From: Thermoplasmata archaeon
GTDB taxonomy: Archaea; Thermoplasmatota; Thermoplasmata; UBA10834
NCBI GenBank assembly: GCA_020696365.1
Contig: JAEHCM010000003.1
Location: forward strand, 62,001-126,000
Length of the DNA: 64,000 bases
Direction of reading: 5' to 3'
The position numbers and the translations under genes are program-made. Positions 7,713 through 15,993 of this stretch are shown here, one piece after another; the first letter of the stretch is position 1, and each line of letters starts with the position of its first letter. The notes under the pieces were generated by a model. That model searched no databases and was not told the origin of the DNA. It worked only from the letters and a program-made list of their open reading frames with translations.

Positions 7713-8648
7713 CTACTTCCCACGAGTGTGACGGCTCTTGCCGTGGCCATTACCGTTGCCATTCCCGCCATCGCCGCCATTGCCGTTGCCGCCGTCGCCA
7801 CCGTTACCGTTGCCGCCACCATCTCCGCCGTTGCCTCCGCCTGAACCCTGCGGAATCAGCGGACCGAGCACGATCCACGCGGCTCCGCCGTCGATACCGC
7901 CAACTCCGATCTTATATGTGGCGTAGTCGTTGCTGTCCTCCTCAACGAGGTCTGAGAACGGATGGGCGGGATCTAGCAGCTCGCCCTCTTCACCCTCTGG
8001 GTTGTAGAGGTGGGCTATGGCGTAGTCCACGCTGTACCACTGTCCGATCACGCCGACGCCGCCGACAACGCAGCCGAGCCGAGTCTCCACCGTGTAGACG
8101 CCCTCATCAAGGCCCGTCGTGTCCCAAAGCGTCCCATATATCACGTGGCCAGCCTTATTCACTTCGCGGCCCAGTCCTCGCTCCTCAATAACCTTCTCTC
8201 CGGTCAACGGGTCCCAGCCGGCCTCGAAAACTAGCGGTTCGTCCAAGGCGTCTGACGTCACGGTGATCTCGATGTACGAGACTGACACCATCCCCGTCAT
8301 GGGCAGGACATTTGCCGAATCGGCGATGATTGCCGCCTGCTGCTCTAGGCCATCGTCATATGTTCCCGGATACAGGTTGACGTCGGTTGTCAGTATATCC
8401 CTCGACGACTCGTACCCGGTCATGTCTATGACCATGGCCTCAATCCGGACGTAGTTGTCTAGTCGCCACTGTGGTGCGTACACCATGTTGTCCGCGTAGA
8501 ACACAGCGCACGAGATGGGGGGCTCCCCCGAAGGTGCCGTTACAATCAACGGGTCGCCTTCATCCTCGTGGGCGCCGATCATGCATGCACAGGATGTTAT
8601 CCCGAACAGCACGGCGACTGCCATAGCAGATACTCTCTTTGGATTCAT
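7713..8648 (-). CDS. Secreted protein with Gly/Asn/Asp-rich repeat tail
   Basis: A 311-residue exported protein with no recognised domain. Starting from the ATG at 8648, a short basic N-terminus (MNPKRV) and a hydrophobic stretch AMAVAVLFGITSCACM form a signal peptide; the SCAC cysteines could act as a lipobox-like anchor. The middle part looks like beta-rich extracellular domains (EITVTSDALDEPLVFEAG, VYTVETRLGC). Residues from about 268 form a low-complexity tail of GGDGGNGNG-type units ending in a basic GHGKSRHTRGK. The repeats are visible in the DNA as short GGC/AAC tandem units, so the tail may vary in length between strains. A longer start at 8681 is possible. Confidence 0.7.
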   Translation of the reverse strand: MNPKRVSAMAVAVLFGITSCACMIGAHEDEGDPLIVTAPSGEPPISCAVFYADNMVYAPQWRLDNYVRIEAMVIDMTGYESSRDILTTDVNLYPGTYDDGLEQQAAIIADSANVLPMTGMVSVSYIEITVTSDALDEPLVFEAGWDPLTGEKVIEERGLGREVNKAGHVIYGTLWDTTGLDEGVYTVETRLGCVVGGVGVIGQWYSVDYAIAHLYNPEGEEGELLDPAHPFSDLVEEDSNDYATYKIGVGGIDGGAAWIVLGPLIPQGSGGGNGGDGGGNGNGGDGGNGNGGDGGNGNGNGHGKSRHTRGK

Positions 8649-8801
8649 TTGTTCGTCTCCCCCGATTCCATAGTCAGGCACTTATCGCATACTAACTACA
8701 GTCGGAGACTGAACACTGAAATAGCACATCTTCCATCGCATGAAATCAGTTTCAGATGGACGAGACTCGTCGGGCCCATGGAGGGTTTCTGCGGAACCGC
8801 G

Positions 8802-9314
8802 CTACTTGATGATCCGGATCCGGTTGGTCATCCCATGTCGCTCCCTTACGACGAGTCCGCGCTTCTCGAGTTTATCTAGAAGTCTAGTGACCTTTGCCTT
8901 GGAGAAGATCTTCGCAGAAACCACGTGCATCTGCAGGAGTTCGCCGCCAGCAGCTCGTATCATCTCGTAAAGGCGTAGCTCGTCTGCGTCGAGCGTCCGC
9001 AGGATACGCTCGTCGTCAACCTTGGGCTCCGCCGCCGGCCCGCTAGCCTCTCCGACAGACTGACCAAGGCCGGCTCTGACAGAGGAGGCATCAGGTACAG
9101 CCGGCAGGCGCTCCGGAAGAGAACGTACTAGAATATACACCGATGCCGCCAGGAACACGACAGAGAGGGCAACCACCAGGCCCCTGTCCCGGGAGAAGTC
9201 CATGCTGACTCCGTCGCCTGACTGCACAGCAGCAGTCAGTGCGATTACGAATATTGCCGAGGAGATGCAGACTGAGGCCGCTGAAAAAACGAATTGAAGC
9301 GTTCTTGCGCTCAC
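8802..9314 (-). CDS. Membrane-anchored winged-helix transcription regulator
   Basis: A 170-residue protein with two predicted membrane helices at about 8-30 and 45-64, a flexible linker rich in Ala, Pro and Glu, and a C-terminal winged helix from about 105. The DNA-binding part reads LDADELRLYEMIRAAGGELLQ, then SKAKVTRLLDKLEKRGLVVRERHG and the wing TNRIRIIK, similar to MarR/IclR-type domains common in Thermoplasmata and haloarchaea membrane regulators. It lies between two secreted-protein genes and may respond to envelope conditions. Targets cannot be inferred from sequence. Confidence 0.82.
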   Translation of the reverse strand: MSARTLQFVFSAASVCISSAIFVIALTAAVQSGDGVSMDFSRDRGLVVALSVVFLAASVYILVRSLPERLPAVPDASSVRAGLGQSVGEASGPAAEPKVDDERILRTLDADELRLYEMIRAAGGELLQMHVVSAKIFSKAKVTRLLDKLEKRGLVVRERHGMTNRIRIIK

Positions 9315-9424
9315 GAGCTATGTAACGCGGATGGCGATATTTTACATTTCCCGAAATGAACACTGAATGCCTTCGACCACTTGCGAGTGTCCGAACCCAG
9401 TCAGTATGGCCCGGGCGCTCTATC

Positions 9425-9438
9425 AAGCTTATAAAGCT
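9425..9438 (+). promoter_or_regulatory. TATA box region with palindromic flanks
   Basis: AAGCTTATAAAGCTT contains a strong archaeal TATA element (CTTATAAAG) flanked by AGCTT/AAGCT arms. It lies about 90 bases upstream of the ATG at 9521 of the type-3-repeat secreted protein, so a leader of roughly 60 bases is expected. Confidence 0.45.
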
Positions 9439-9520
9439 TTCCAGTTCCCGGGTAGAAAAGGATTTTAACGAGGTCCGTGAATGATGTCCTTCTAGTCTAG
9501 ATGGGACAGGGGGGACGCTT

Positions 9521-10270
9521 ATGACCAAGACTGCGCATGAAGGCGGTAGACTCTTCGTTGCCTCAATCATGCTTCTGACGTCGCTATTTGTGCTGCTCTC
9601 GTTCTCGGTCCTGAGCCCTGCGATGTCACCTCTGACGGCAATCGCGGACCTCGATGCCGACGGCGTGCCCGATAGCACGGATATATTCCCTGCTGACCCT
9701 AGCGAGTGGAGGGACTCCGACAACGACGGCGTTGGTGACATCAATGACGCGTTCCCGAATGACCCCAGCGAGACCATTGATTCCGATGGCGACGGAATAG
9801 GTGATTCCATCGACTTCATGGACGAAGGTAACGGTGGGGTGAGGATATCGCTCATTGAATTCGAATTCGAGGGATACACGTCGAGCTGTCACCGCGACAA
9901 ATACAGTCCGGACCCATGGTTCGAAATCAGAGTCGACACCGACTGTGACGGCGACTTCGATGCCGTTTTCCAGAGTGAGGTGTTCTACGGCGAGGACTAC
10001 CTGGAATGCTTCTTCGGGGCGGACGTCGACCTGAGGGACGATGCCGAGAGCGTGAGGTTCTCGATTATAGTCTACGACGTGTGGGATGTAGACAACAACG
10101 AAATCACAGACTTCGAGATCCTGGACTATGTGCCCCTGGATGGGCTCATGGCGGAAGACCAGACAGTTGGTCTTCCCTATTGCTCCACCTGGACCTATTG
10201 CGGGGAGGGGGACACGGACGACCCCGACTGCAGGTTGGAATACATGATTTCGACCGTGGCTCTACCTTAA
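9521..10270 (+). CDS. Secreted calcium-binding protein with thrombospondin type-3 repeats
   Basis: A 249-residue exported protein. Residues 1-40 hold a signal peptide (hydrophobic core MLLTSLFVLLSFSVL). Residues about 43-100 contain three thrombospondin type-3 repeats of the form DxDxDGVxDxxDxFPxDPSE, whose aspartates bind calcium. The remainder is a beta-rich domain with paired cysteines (SCHRDK, DTDCDGDFD, ECFFG, PYCSTWTYCGEGD, DPDCRLEY), probably disulphide bonded outside the cell. The function may be structural or adhesive, and there is no catalytic motif. It stands alone, preceded by a TATA box near 9430. Confidence 0.78.
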   Translation: MTKTAHEGGRLFVASIMLLTSLFVLLSFSVLSPAMSPLTAIADLDADGVPDSTDIFPADPSEWRDSDNDGVGDINDAFPNDPSETIDSDGDGIGDSIDFMDEGNGGVRISLIEFEFEGYTSSCHRDKYSPDPWFEIRVDTDCDGDFDAVFQSEVFYGEDYLECFFGADVDLRDDAESVRFSIIVYDVWDVDNNEITDFEILDYVPLDGLMAEDQTVGLPYCSTWTYCGEGDTDDPDCRLEYMISTVALP

Positions 10271-10425
10271 GGATGATATCGAGTTTGTGGAAAGGTCTAT
10301 CGTACGAGCTTTTGCACGTGACGACAGTTACGGCATCAGAATTGGCAAATGCTCGTACGCCCACAGCTCAACAATCATTCGTATGGTCCACGGTCGCAAG
10401 CCCGAGCCATTGAAGCCTAGCAGTT

Positions 10426-11496
10426 CTATTTTCTGCTCGCTAGCTTGCGCACTAACGGTGGCTTAGTATGGCCAATCTTCTGCTCCAACTTGGAGATTCT
10501 CGCATTCAACCGTTCAAGGCCATCTCGAGTCTCAGCGACAGCCAGGACAAGCTCCTTTGACACATTCCCGCGTTTGGACTGCGCACCCTGAAGGCTGGCC
10601 TCCAGCAGCTTTATCCGTTCTTCCAGGGCGCCCGCATCGGCTCTCGGAACGTCCGAATCCGCCCCTGTGTGGCCCTGGATGATGGCAAGTCCCTTGTCGA
10701 TCTTCCTGTCAGAAGATGAAAGCAACACCGCGAGACCCTGATTCATCCTCTCGTCTATCATCCTCTGGAACTCGCTCAGCGTCTTGTTCATGGATTTCTC
10801 GAGCGTCTCTAGAACCGAGTCCTGAGCCTCGACGCGTCTTATGACGTCCGAGAGATCTCCCAGATCCCTGCATACAGTCTCCAGGAGCTCCTTCTGACTG
10901 ACATCGATGGATACTTCCACGGACTCTGTCGGGCAGTTTCTCAGTGAATCGATCATGGCGAGCATGTCGACCGCTGGGCCCGAGTTCATGACGACATCCT
11001 TTATCGGCTGCAGCCGGGACATCTCCAGCTCGGCCAGCTTGAGAAGGCTTTTGTTGCCTTTCTCGATGCCAGTCAGTTCTCCCAAGATTACCTCAAGGTC
11101 CGTGACGGCCTTCGCGAGGTTGGAATCCTCGAGGGAGCGAATGCTTCTCACGGCGTCCTTCTTCCCCCTTGCGATGGCATCGGCGACTGTCGGGTTCTCG
11201 TGGGAGTACACGATGACCATGTGATCGACGTCAGACATCACCCTCTTCTCCACGTATGTCCAATCGGCCTCCTTGACGACCGTCTTCTGCCCATTCGCAC
11301 GCTCGAACAACATGACGAAGCACCTGTTCGGAAGAAGGCAGACCTCAATCTCATAAGGACTGTTTCTGGCGAGCGGGGGCACATGCTCTGGCTTCTCCTT
11401 CTCGACAGCGTTCAGAAAGGCGCCGATGTATGCGGCTGCGTAGTTCTCAAGGGACTTCCTGGTAGGAAGCCGTGTCTTCTGCTTGGGGGGGACCAT
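10426..11496 (-). CDS. Uncharacterised coiled-coil protein
   Basis: A 356-residue cytosolic protein not recognised. Residues 1-100 form a small mixed alpha/beta domain (LENYAAAYIGAFLNAVEKEK, YEIEVCLLPNRCFVMLFER, DHMVIVYSHENP). Residues about 105-340 are long amphipathic helices with heptad-like leucines (LGDLSDVIRRVEAQDSVLETL, LEERIKLLEASLQGAQS, GLERLNARISKLEQKIG) and a basic C-terminus. No membrane segment and no catalytic motif. It is divergent from the Ras-like GTPase gene starting near 11658, and the two share one intergenic control region. A scaffold or GTPase-partner role is a guess from context only. Confidence 0.75.
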   Translation of the reverse strand: MVPPKQKTRLPTRKSLENYAAAYIGAFLNAVEKEKPEHVPPLARNSPYEIEVCLLPNRCFVMLFERANGQKTVVKEADWTYVEKRVMSDVDHMVIVYSHENPTVADAIARGKKDAVRSIRSLEDSNLAKAVTDLEVILGELTGIEKGNKSLLKLAELEMSRLQPIKDVVMNSGPAVDMLAMIDSLRNCPTESVEVSIDVSQKELLETVCRDLGDLSDVIRRVEAQDSVLETLEKSMNKTLSEFQRMIDERMNQGLAVLLSSSDRKIDKGLAIIQGHTGADSDVPRADAGALEERIKLLEASLQGAQSKRGNVSKELVLAVAETRDGLERLNARISKLEQKIGHTKPPLVRKLASRK

Positions 11497-11657
11497 TGAC
11501 GGACCAGGTATTGAGGATATACGATATTGAGCTTTCGCATGGGGCGTGGTTCAGGAAACAATTATGTAGCGTCTTGACGATGAGAGGCCCACGGCGACAC
11601 CCACATGAAGCCTACATGCTCGTGTCAGTGCAAGAAGTTCTAACCGTGGTGGTCTAT

Positions 11658-12479
11658 GTGAGCATAATTCAATCCAAGCGATATATCAAGAAAGTCGGAC
11701 TCATCGGAGACTCCGGCGTGGGCAAGACCTCACTCATAAGGAGATTCACGGTCGATGTCTTCGAGGATAGGTACATTGCGACAATCGGCACGAAGGTAAG
11801 CAAGAAGGACATAGAATACAAACTCCCTGACAAGACCATCTACCTTACGTTGATGCTCTGGGACATTCTCGGACAGAAGGACTACAAGAAGATCCGGACC
11901 CAGAGTATCCAGAGTTCGCACGGGGTCATAATCACCTCCGACCTGACAAGGCCGGAAACGGTGAGAGCCGCGGAGGAATTCTGGCTTCAGGAGGTATGGG
12001 AGGTCCTAGGCGACGTGCCCGTTCTGTTCATAGGGAATAAGGCGGACAGCGCGGAGCCCGGATGCGATGCGATAAAGGACCTCGATGAGATTGGGAGGAA
12101 GACAGAGATGCCTGTGATCCTCTGCAGTGCGAAGACCGGAGAGAAGGTGGAGTCCGCATTCAATCGTATCGGAGAGATCATGATATCCGGGGAGTTCTCT
12201 AGGAGGCAGGCAGTCCCTGAGGGAGAATGCGGGTCATTGGCTCAAGCCGTGGACGAGGTCGTGAACGATTTCTGCGAGCAATACGGAGACACCGCGAAGG
12301 CGATGGATTTCGTCGAGAGGGAATTCACGAAAGCCAAGGTGAACATCCACAAACCGTCGAAAGAATCTCTGTTGACGGCGATTGAGTACCTTTCGGATGT
12401 CGAGAGAGACATCCACGGAAGGGATGTCTCAGAGGTCAATAAACTGAGACGATGGAAGATGATCGACGAGGCGGATTAG
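11658..12479 (+). CDS. Ras/Rab-like small GTPase with C-terminal extension
   Basis: A 273-residue small GTPase. Switch and nucleotide motifs are complete: P-loop GDSGVGKTS near residue 13-21, a conserved T in ATIGTKV for G2, WDILGQ as the G3 motif, GNKAD for G4 and CSAKTG for G5. The G domain ends near 170, and about 100 further residues are helical (EFTKAKVNIHKPSKESLL). No lipidation cysteine ends the protein. The GTG at 11658 was preferred because homology starts immediately after it and a GGTGG lies upstream; an ATG at 11616 is an alternative. The upstream coiled-coil gene is divergent; the METTL5-like gene overlaps its 3' end by 28 bases. Confidence 0.85.
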   Translation: MSIIQSKRYIKKVGLIGDSGVGKTSLIRRFTVDVFEDRYIATIGTKVSKKDIEYKLPDKTIYLTLMLWDILGQKDYKKIRTQSIQSSHGVIITSDLTRPETVRAAEEFWLQEVWEVLGDVPVLFIGNKADSAEPGCDAIKDLDEIGRKTEMPVILCSAKTGEKVESAFNRIGEIMISGEFSRRQAVPEGECGSLAQAVDEVVNDFCEQYGDTAKAMDFVEREFTKAKVNIHKPSKESLLTAIEYLSDVERDIHGRDVSEVNKLRRWKMIDEAD

Positions 12480-13117
12480 ATCGGTCAGCGCAGTCGAATC
12501 GACCTCCAGGTGGAATCGGACTGAGGAAGAGACGGTTGGAAACGGCCCTGCAGCGGCTGAGGCCTCTCGGTAGCCTGTCAGCGCAGTTAGAGCAATATCC
12601 CACTCCTGCACATATCGCCGCAGATGTTCTGTGGGAGGCGTACAGCTCGGGCGACATTCGGGGCAGGGATGTTGCAGACCTCGGCTGCGGGAACGGCATA
12701 TTCTCGATTGGAGCCAAGCTGCTCGGGGCCGACAGGGTCGTAGGGCTCGATGTGGATAAGGATGCTGTCGAGGTAGCCTCAGAAAACGCCAGCGACCTAT
12801 CTCTCGAGATAGAGTTCACCGTCTCAGACGTTTCCGACTTCCAAGGATCCTTCCACACGACGGTCCAGAACCCGCCGTTCGGGGCGCAGACAAAGCACGC
12901 GGACCGCGCTTTCATCAGGAAATCAATCGCCATCTCGCCGACCGTCTATTCCCTTCACAACGAGATCGGCATGGATTTCGTTTTCCAGATGGCTGAATCC
13001 CTCGGAGCGACCTGTGTCGCGGTCAAAAGGTATAAACTCGAGATACCATATGCTTTCGAATTTCACAGAAAGACCAGAGAGATCATTTCGGTCGTTCTGC
13101 TCAAGTTCCAGAGATAG
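12452..13117 (+). CDS. METTL5-like RNA N6-adenine methyltransferase
   Basis: A 221-residue class I SAM-dependent methyltransferase. The cofactor motif DLGCGNGIFSIGA lies near 78-90, the acidic motif VVGLDVD follows, and the catalytic NPPFGAQTKHAD near 139-150 is the signature of METTL5, which methylates a helix of small-subunit rRNA in eukaryotes and archaea. The family start usually lies near LRKRRLETAL, so the first 23 residues, which overlap the GTPase gene, may be untranslated and a non-ATG start possible. The stop codon abuts the GTG of csl4, so these RNA-processing genes are co-transcribed. Confidence 0.87.
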   Translation: MEDDRRGGLDRSAQSNRPPGGIGLRKRRLETALQRLRPLGSLSAQLEQYPTPAHIAADVLWEAYSSGDIRGRDVADLGCGNGIFSIGAKLLGADRVVGLDVDKDAVEVASENASDLSLEIEFTVSDVSDFQGSFHTTVQNPPFGAQTKHADRAFIRKSIAISPTVYSLHNEIGMDFVFQMAESLGATCVAVKRYKLEIPYAFEFHRKTREIISVVLLKFQR

Positions 13118-13693
13118 GTGATTCAGCTGCCGAAAACCGAGAAACAGGTTCTGCCAGGTGACGAGGTCGCCCAGGCCGAGGAATACATAGCCGGCGAGGG
13201 CACATATGAAGACAAGGATGGCAGAGTGTATTCCAGCGCGATGGGCATACTGGAAGTGGACCAAAACGAGAAGATTGTTAAGGTCGTGCCAAACAACCCG
13301 CCAATCGTCCTCGTGGAGGGCGACACGGTCATCGCGAATGTCACGGATGTCAAGCCAGCAATGGTGATCTGCATGATCGTATCCCAGGAGAAGAAGCGAA
13401 GGGCGGTCTCTAGCGAGAACCTCGCTGCGATCCACGTCTCAAAGATCGCCAGCTCGTATGTGGAAGACGCAAGAGACCTGGTCCGCCCAGGAGACCTGAT
13501 CCGTGGAAGCGTCATCCAAGCGCTTCCATCTGTACAGCTCACGACTTCCGGACCTCATTTCGGCGTCCTCAGAGCGCTGTGTCCGTCATGTCGAGAGCCT
13601 CTGGACATGAAGGGCGAGAAGCTCTACTGCGAACGTTGCGAGCGCACTGAGACAAGGAAGATAACTGATGACTATCGAGACTTCGAAATCTGA
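13118..13693 (+). CDS. csl4: Exosome RNA-binding subunit Csl4
   Basis: A 191-residue cap subunit of the archaeal exosome, which binds RNA and directs it to the Rrp41-Rrp42 core. The N-terminal domain (PGDEVAQAEEYIAGEGTYE) is followed by an S1-like OB fold with VVPNNPPIVLVEGDTVIANV and LVRPGDLIRGSVI, then a C-terminal zinc ribbon CPSCREPLD...CERCERTETR. The start is a GTG at 13118 directly after the METTL5-like stop, with GAGATAG upstream. The arrangement of methyltransferase and exosome component suggests a shared RNA-maturation operon. Confidence 0.92.
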   Translation: MIQLPKTEKQVLPGDEVAQAEEYIAGEGTYEDKDGRVYSSAMGILEVDQNEKIVKVVPNNPPIVLVEGDTVIANVTDVKPAMVICMIVSQEKKRRAVSSENLAAIHVSKIASSYVEDARDLVRPGDLIRGSVIQALPSVQLTTSGPHFGVLRALCPSCREPLDMKGEKLYCERCERTETRKITDDYRDFEI

Positions 13694-13749
13694 GACGGAA
13701 GAGCTATACTCGTGCAATGCGATGAGGCGCTCTGGAAGGGGGGAATGCT

Positions 13750-13926
13750 TTGACGGATGACAAGGATGTCTTGGAAGAAATAAACCGGCTTCGAGAGGAT
13801 GTCAAACAACTGAGAGAAGTCGTCAACGTACTGGTCAACGTCGTCATTGAGGAAGACCTAGAGGAGGACGAGGATGAATTCTCCACCTTCGTCAGCAAGG
13901 ACGGCAGATTCAACCTCCACAACTGA
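13750..13926 (+). CDS. Small acidic coiled-coil protein (58 aa, TTG start)
   Basis: A short gene with a TTG start at 13750 preceded by a strong GGGGGGAA ribosome-binding site. The 58-residue product begins with an amphipathic helix, EEINRLREDVKQLREVVNVL, with leucine/valine heptads, followed by an acidic segment EEDLEEDEDEF and the ending FVSKDGRFNLHN. No known family was recognised. It is flanked on the same strand by csl4 (57 bases upstream) and serine hydroxymethyltransferase. Codon use is like the neighbours, supporting a real gene. A small oligomeric adaptor is plausible; the function is unknown. Confidence 0.65.
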   Translation: MTDDKDVLEEINRLREDVKQLREVVNVLVNVVIEEDLEEDEDEFSTFVSKDGRFNLHN

Positions 13927-13973
13927 TGCATATTGGTTCAACCTTGCATCCATCAGATTCAGAGCTGGTTTCT

Positions 13974-15188
13974 ATGAATAAAGGCTACTTCATCCAACAG
14001 ATGAGGGCACAGCAGAAGTGGAGGCTCGAGGATTCCGTCAACTTGCTCCCGTCTGAGAATGTCACCAGCCCACAGGTTAGGGCATTGCTCTCCTCCGACT
14101 TCGGGCACAGATACACGCTTCCGGTCAACGCGAAGTATGCTGGTGAGTATCTTGAGAACGGCTATCGAGGAACCAAGATCACCACCGAGATCGAACAGTC
14201 CGCCGAAGAGCTCGCGTGCGAGGTCTTCCGTTCTAAGTACGCCTGCGTCCAACCACTATCTGGACACATCGCGGCTATGATTGCCATCGTTTCGGCTACG
14301 AAGCGGGGAGACACGATGTGTGCGATCCCTGTCGAGTACGGCGGTTACGACGGTTACGGACAGGCCTATCTTCCGGATATATTCGGACTAAAGGCATGCA
14401 CGCTGCCGTTCAACCCGGACTCGTTCACCATCCAGACGGACAAAGCCGCCGCCATGATAAGGAAGAGGAAACCGAAGCTGGTCATTCTTGGCGCGTCATT
14501 CATCCTGTTCCCGTATGATATGAAACCGATCCAAGAGGCGTGCGAGAGGACGGGGTCAACCCTGATGTACGACGGTTCCCATGTACTTGGCCTCATCGCT
14601 GGAGGAGAGTTCCAGCAGCCGCTCAAAGAGGGAGCGAACGTTTTGTATGGTTCCACGCACAAAAGCTTCTTCGGCCCCCAGGGGGGGCTGATAGTCTCCG
14701 ATGACCGCAACGCCGACCGTGAGATCAGAAAGAACCTTACTTGGCGGATAGTGGATAACATCCATTGGAACAGAATCGCCGCTCTGGGACAGGCGCTCCT
14801 GGAAACACAGAGACATGGCAGCCGGTATGCGAAGCAGATTATCAGGAACTCGAAGAGGCTCGGGCGAGAGCTATCAGAAAGAGGGTTCCCGGTCATGTTC
14901 GAGGAACTCGGATACACGCAATCGCATCAGCTATTGATCGACCAGAAGAAGCTGAGGAAGACCTATGGGTCTTCCATGAACGACTTCTCCATTAAGGTGG
15001 AGAAATCAAACCTCATCATCGACTCCGTCGGAAGACTAGGCACGGCTGAAATTACCCGCATGGGGGTTAAGGAGAAGGACATCTCGGAACTTGCCGACCT
15101 CTTCATGGACGCCGCTGAGGGGAAGAACGTCAAGAGACGCGTAAAAGCCTTCAGAGAGCGGTTCGACATGGAATACATCATCCGATAG
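13974..15188 (+). CDS. glyA: Serine hydroxymethyltransferase
   Basis: A 404-residue PLP enzyme that converts serine and a tetrahydropterin to glycine and the methylene-pterin. The PLP lysine is expected at K230 in GSTHKSFFGPQGG; MYDGSHVLGLIAGG at about 198-211 supplies the cofactor Asp and His; SENVTSPQVRALL and the RYTLPVNAKYAG segment match the archaeal branch. The window also holds FolD, Fhs and MetF, so tetrahydrofolate is the likely C1 carrier here and this enzyme would feed methylene-THF into that pathway. The start is uncertain: an ATG at 13926 overlaps the small coiled-coil gene and is less likely. Confidence 0.92.
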   Translation: MNKGYFIQQMRAQQKWRLEDSVNLLPSENVTSPQVRALLSSDFGHRYTLPVNAKYAGEYLENGYRGTKITTEIEQSAEELACEVFRSKYACVQPLSGHIAAMIAIVSATKRGDTMCAIPVEYGGYDGYGQAYLPDIFGLKACTLPFNPDSFTIQTDKAAAMIRKRKPKLVILGASFILFPYDMKPIQEACERTGSTLMYDGSHVLGLIAGGEFQQPLKEGANVLYGSTHKSFFGPQGGLIVSDDRNADREIRKNLTWRIVDNIHWNRIAALGQALLETQRHGSRYAKQIIRNSKRLGRELSERGFPVMFEELGYTQSHQLLIDQKKLRKTYGSSMNDFSIKVEKSNLIIDSVGRLGTAEITRMGVKEKDISELADLFMDAAEGKNVKRRVKAFRERFDMEYIIR

Positions 15189-15218
15189 TCTGACAGAGCC
15201 TGAAACGAATTAATACAA

Positions 15219-15989
15219 GTGGGCACGTATCAGCCTTTATTGAGCCCAGAGAGATATTCTAGACAGACGCTCCTCAAGGAGATCGGCGAGGAGGGCCAGA
15301 GAAAGATATCCGCGGCCAGAGCGGTGGTCATCGGCTGCGGAGCCCTCGGAACGCACGCAGCCTCGTTGCTGGCAAGGGCAGGCGTCGGTCGCATCCTCAT
15401 CGTTGACAGAGACCGTGTGGAACTGAGCAACCTTCAGCGGCAGACCCTGTTCTCTGAGCAAGACATCGGTGAGCCGAAGGCGTCCACTGCGGAACGTATG
15501 TTGAAACGAGTGAACTCTGTGATTGAAATAACCTCGACGATGACCGATGTACGGGCTGACAGCGTCGAGAATCTGGTCGATGGTGCGACCGTTGTGGTCG
15601 ACGGCACAGATAACATGGAGACGCGTTTCGTTGTCAACGACGCTTGCGTGAAGCTCGGCATCCCTTGGGTATACGGGGGGGCCGTCGGCACGTCTGGAAT
15701 GGTATTTCCTATCGTCCCAACGGGACCGTGTCTGAGATGTATATTCCCAACGCTTCCGCCAACCGGCCAACTCCCTACATGCAACACTGTCGGAATCGTG
15801 AATTCTCTTCCGACCGTGGTCGCGTCCCTTGAGGTCACAGAGGCCCTGAAGGTCATGCTAGGGCAGGACACCACGCCCGAACTCTTGATAATCGATGTGT
15901 GGCACGGAGACCTTCAGAAGATCCGCGTCAAGAGGAACCCAGACTGCGAAAGTTGCGGCAAACACCACTACTACGCGTACGATAGGTGA
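15219..15989 (+). CDS. E1-like adenylyltransferase (ThiF/MoeB/HesA family)
   Basis: A 256-residue E1-like enzyme that adenylates the C-terminal glycine of a ubiquitin-like or sulfur-carrier protein. The nucleotide motif GCGALGTHAA lies at 39-48, followed by the conserved DRDRVELSNLQRQ. A zinc site is formed by CLRC (171,174) and CESC (243,246), and the catalytic cysteine is probably C188 in LPTCNTVG. It lies four bases upstream of a ThiI-like sulfurtransferase gene, so a joint role in sulfur transfer (tRNA thiolation, molybdopterin or SAMP conjugation) is likely. The start is a GTG at 15219; a TTG at 15240 is also possible and would fit a nearby TATA-like TTAATA. Confidence 0.87.
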   Translation: MGTYQPLLSPERYSRQTLLKEIGEEGQRKISAARAVVIGCGALGTHAASLLARAGVGRILIVDRDRVELSNLQRQTLFSEQDIGEPKASTAERMLKRVNSVIEITSTMTDVRADSVENLVDGATVVVDGTDNMETRFVVNDACVKLGIPWVYGGAVGTSGMVFPIVPTGPCLRCIFPTLPPTGQLPTCNTVGIVNSLPTVVASLEVTEALKVMLGQDTTPELLIIDVWHGDLQKIRVKRNPDCESCGKHHYYAYDR

Positions 15990-15993
15990 GAGT

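Noticed and set aside
7738-7850. G+C-rich tandem repeats that look like a CRISPR or minisatellite
   Set aside because: Units are short and without spacers; they simply encode the Gly/Asn/Asp tail of the secreted protein.
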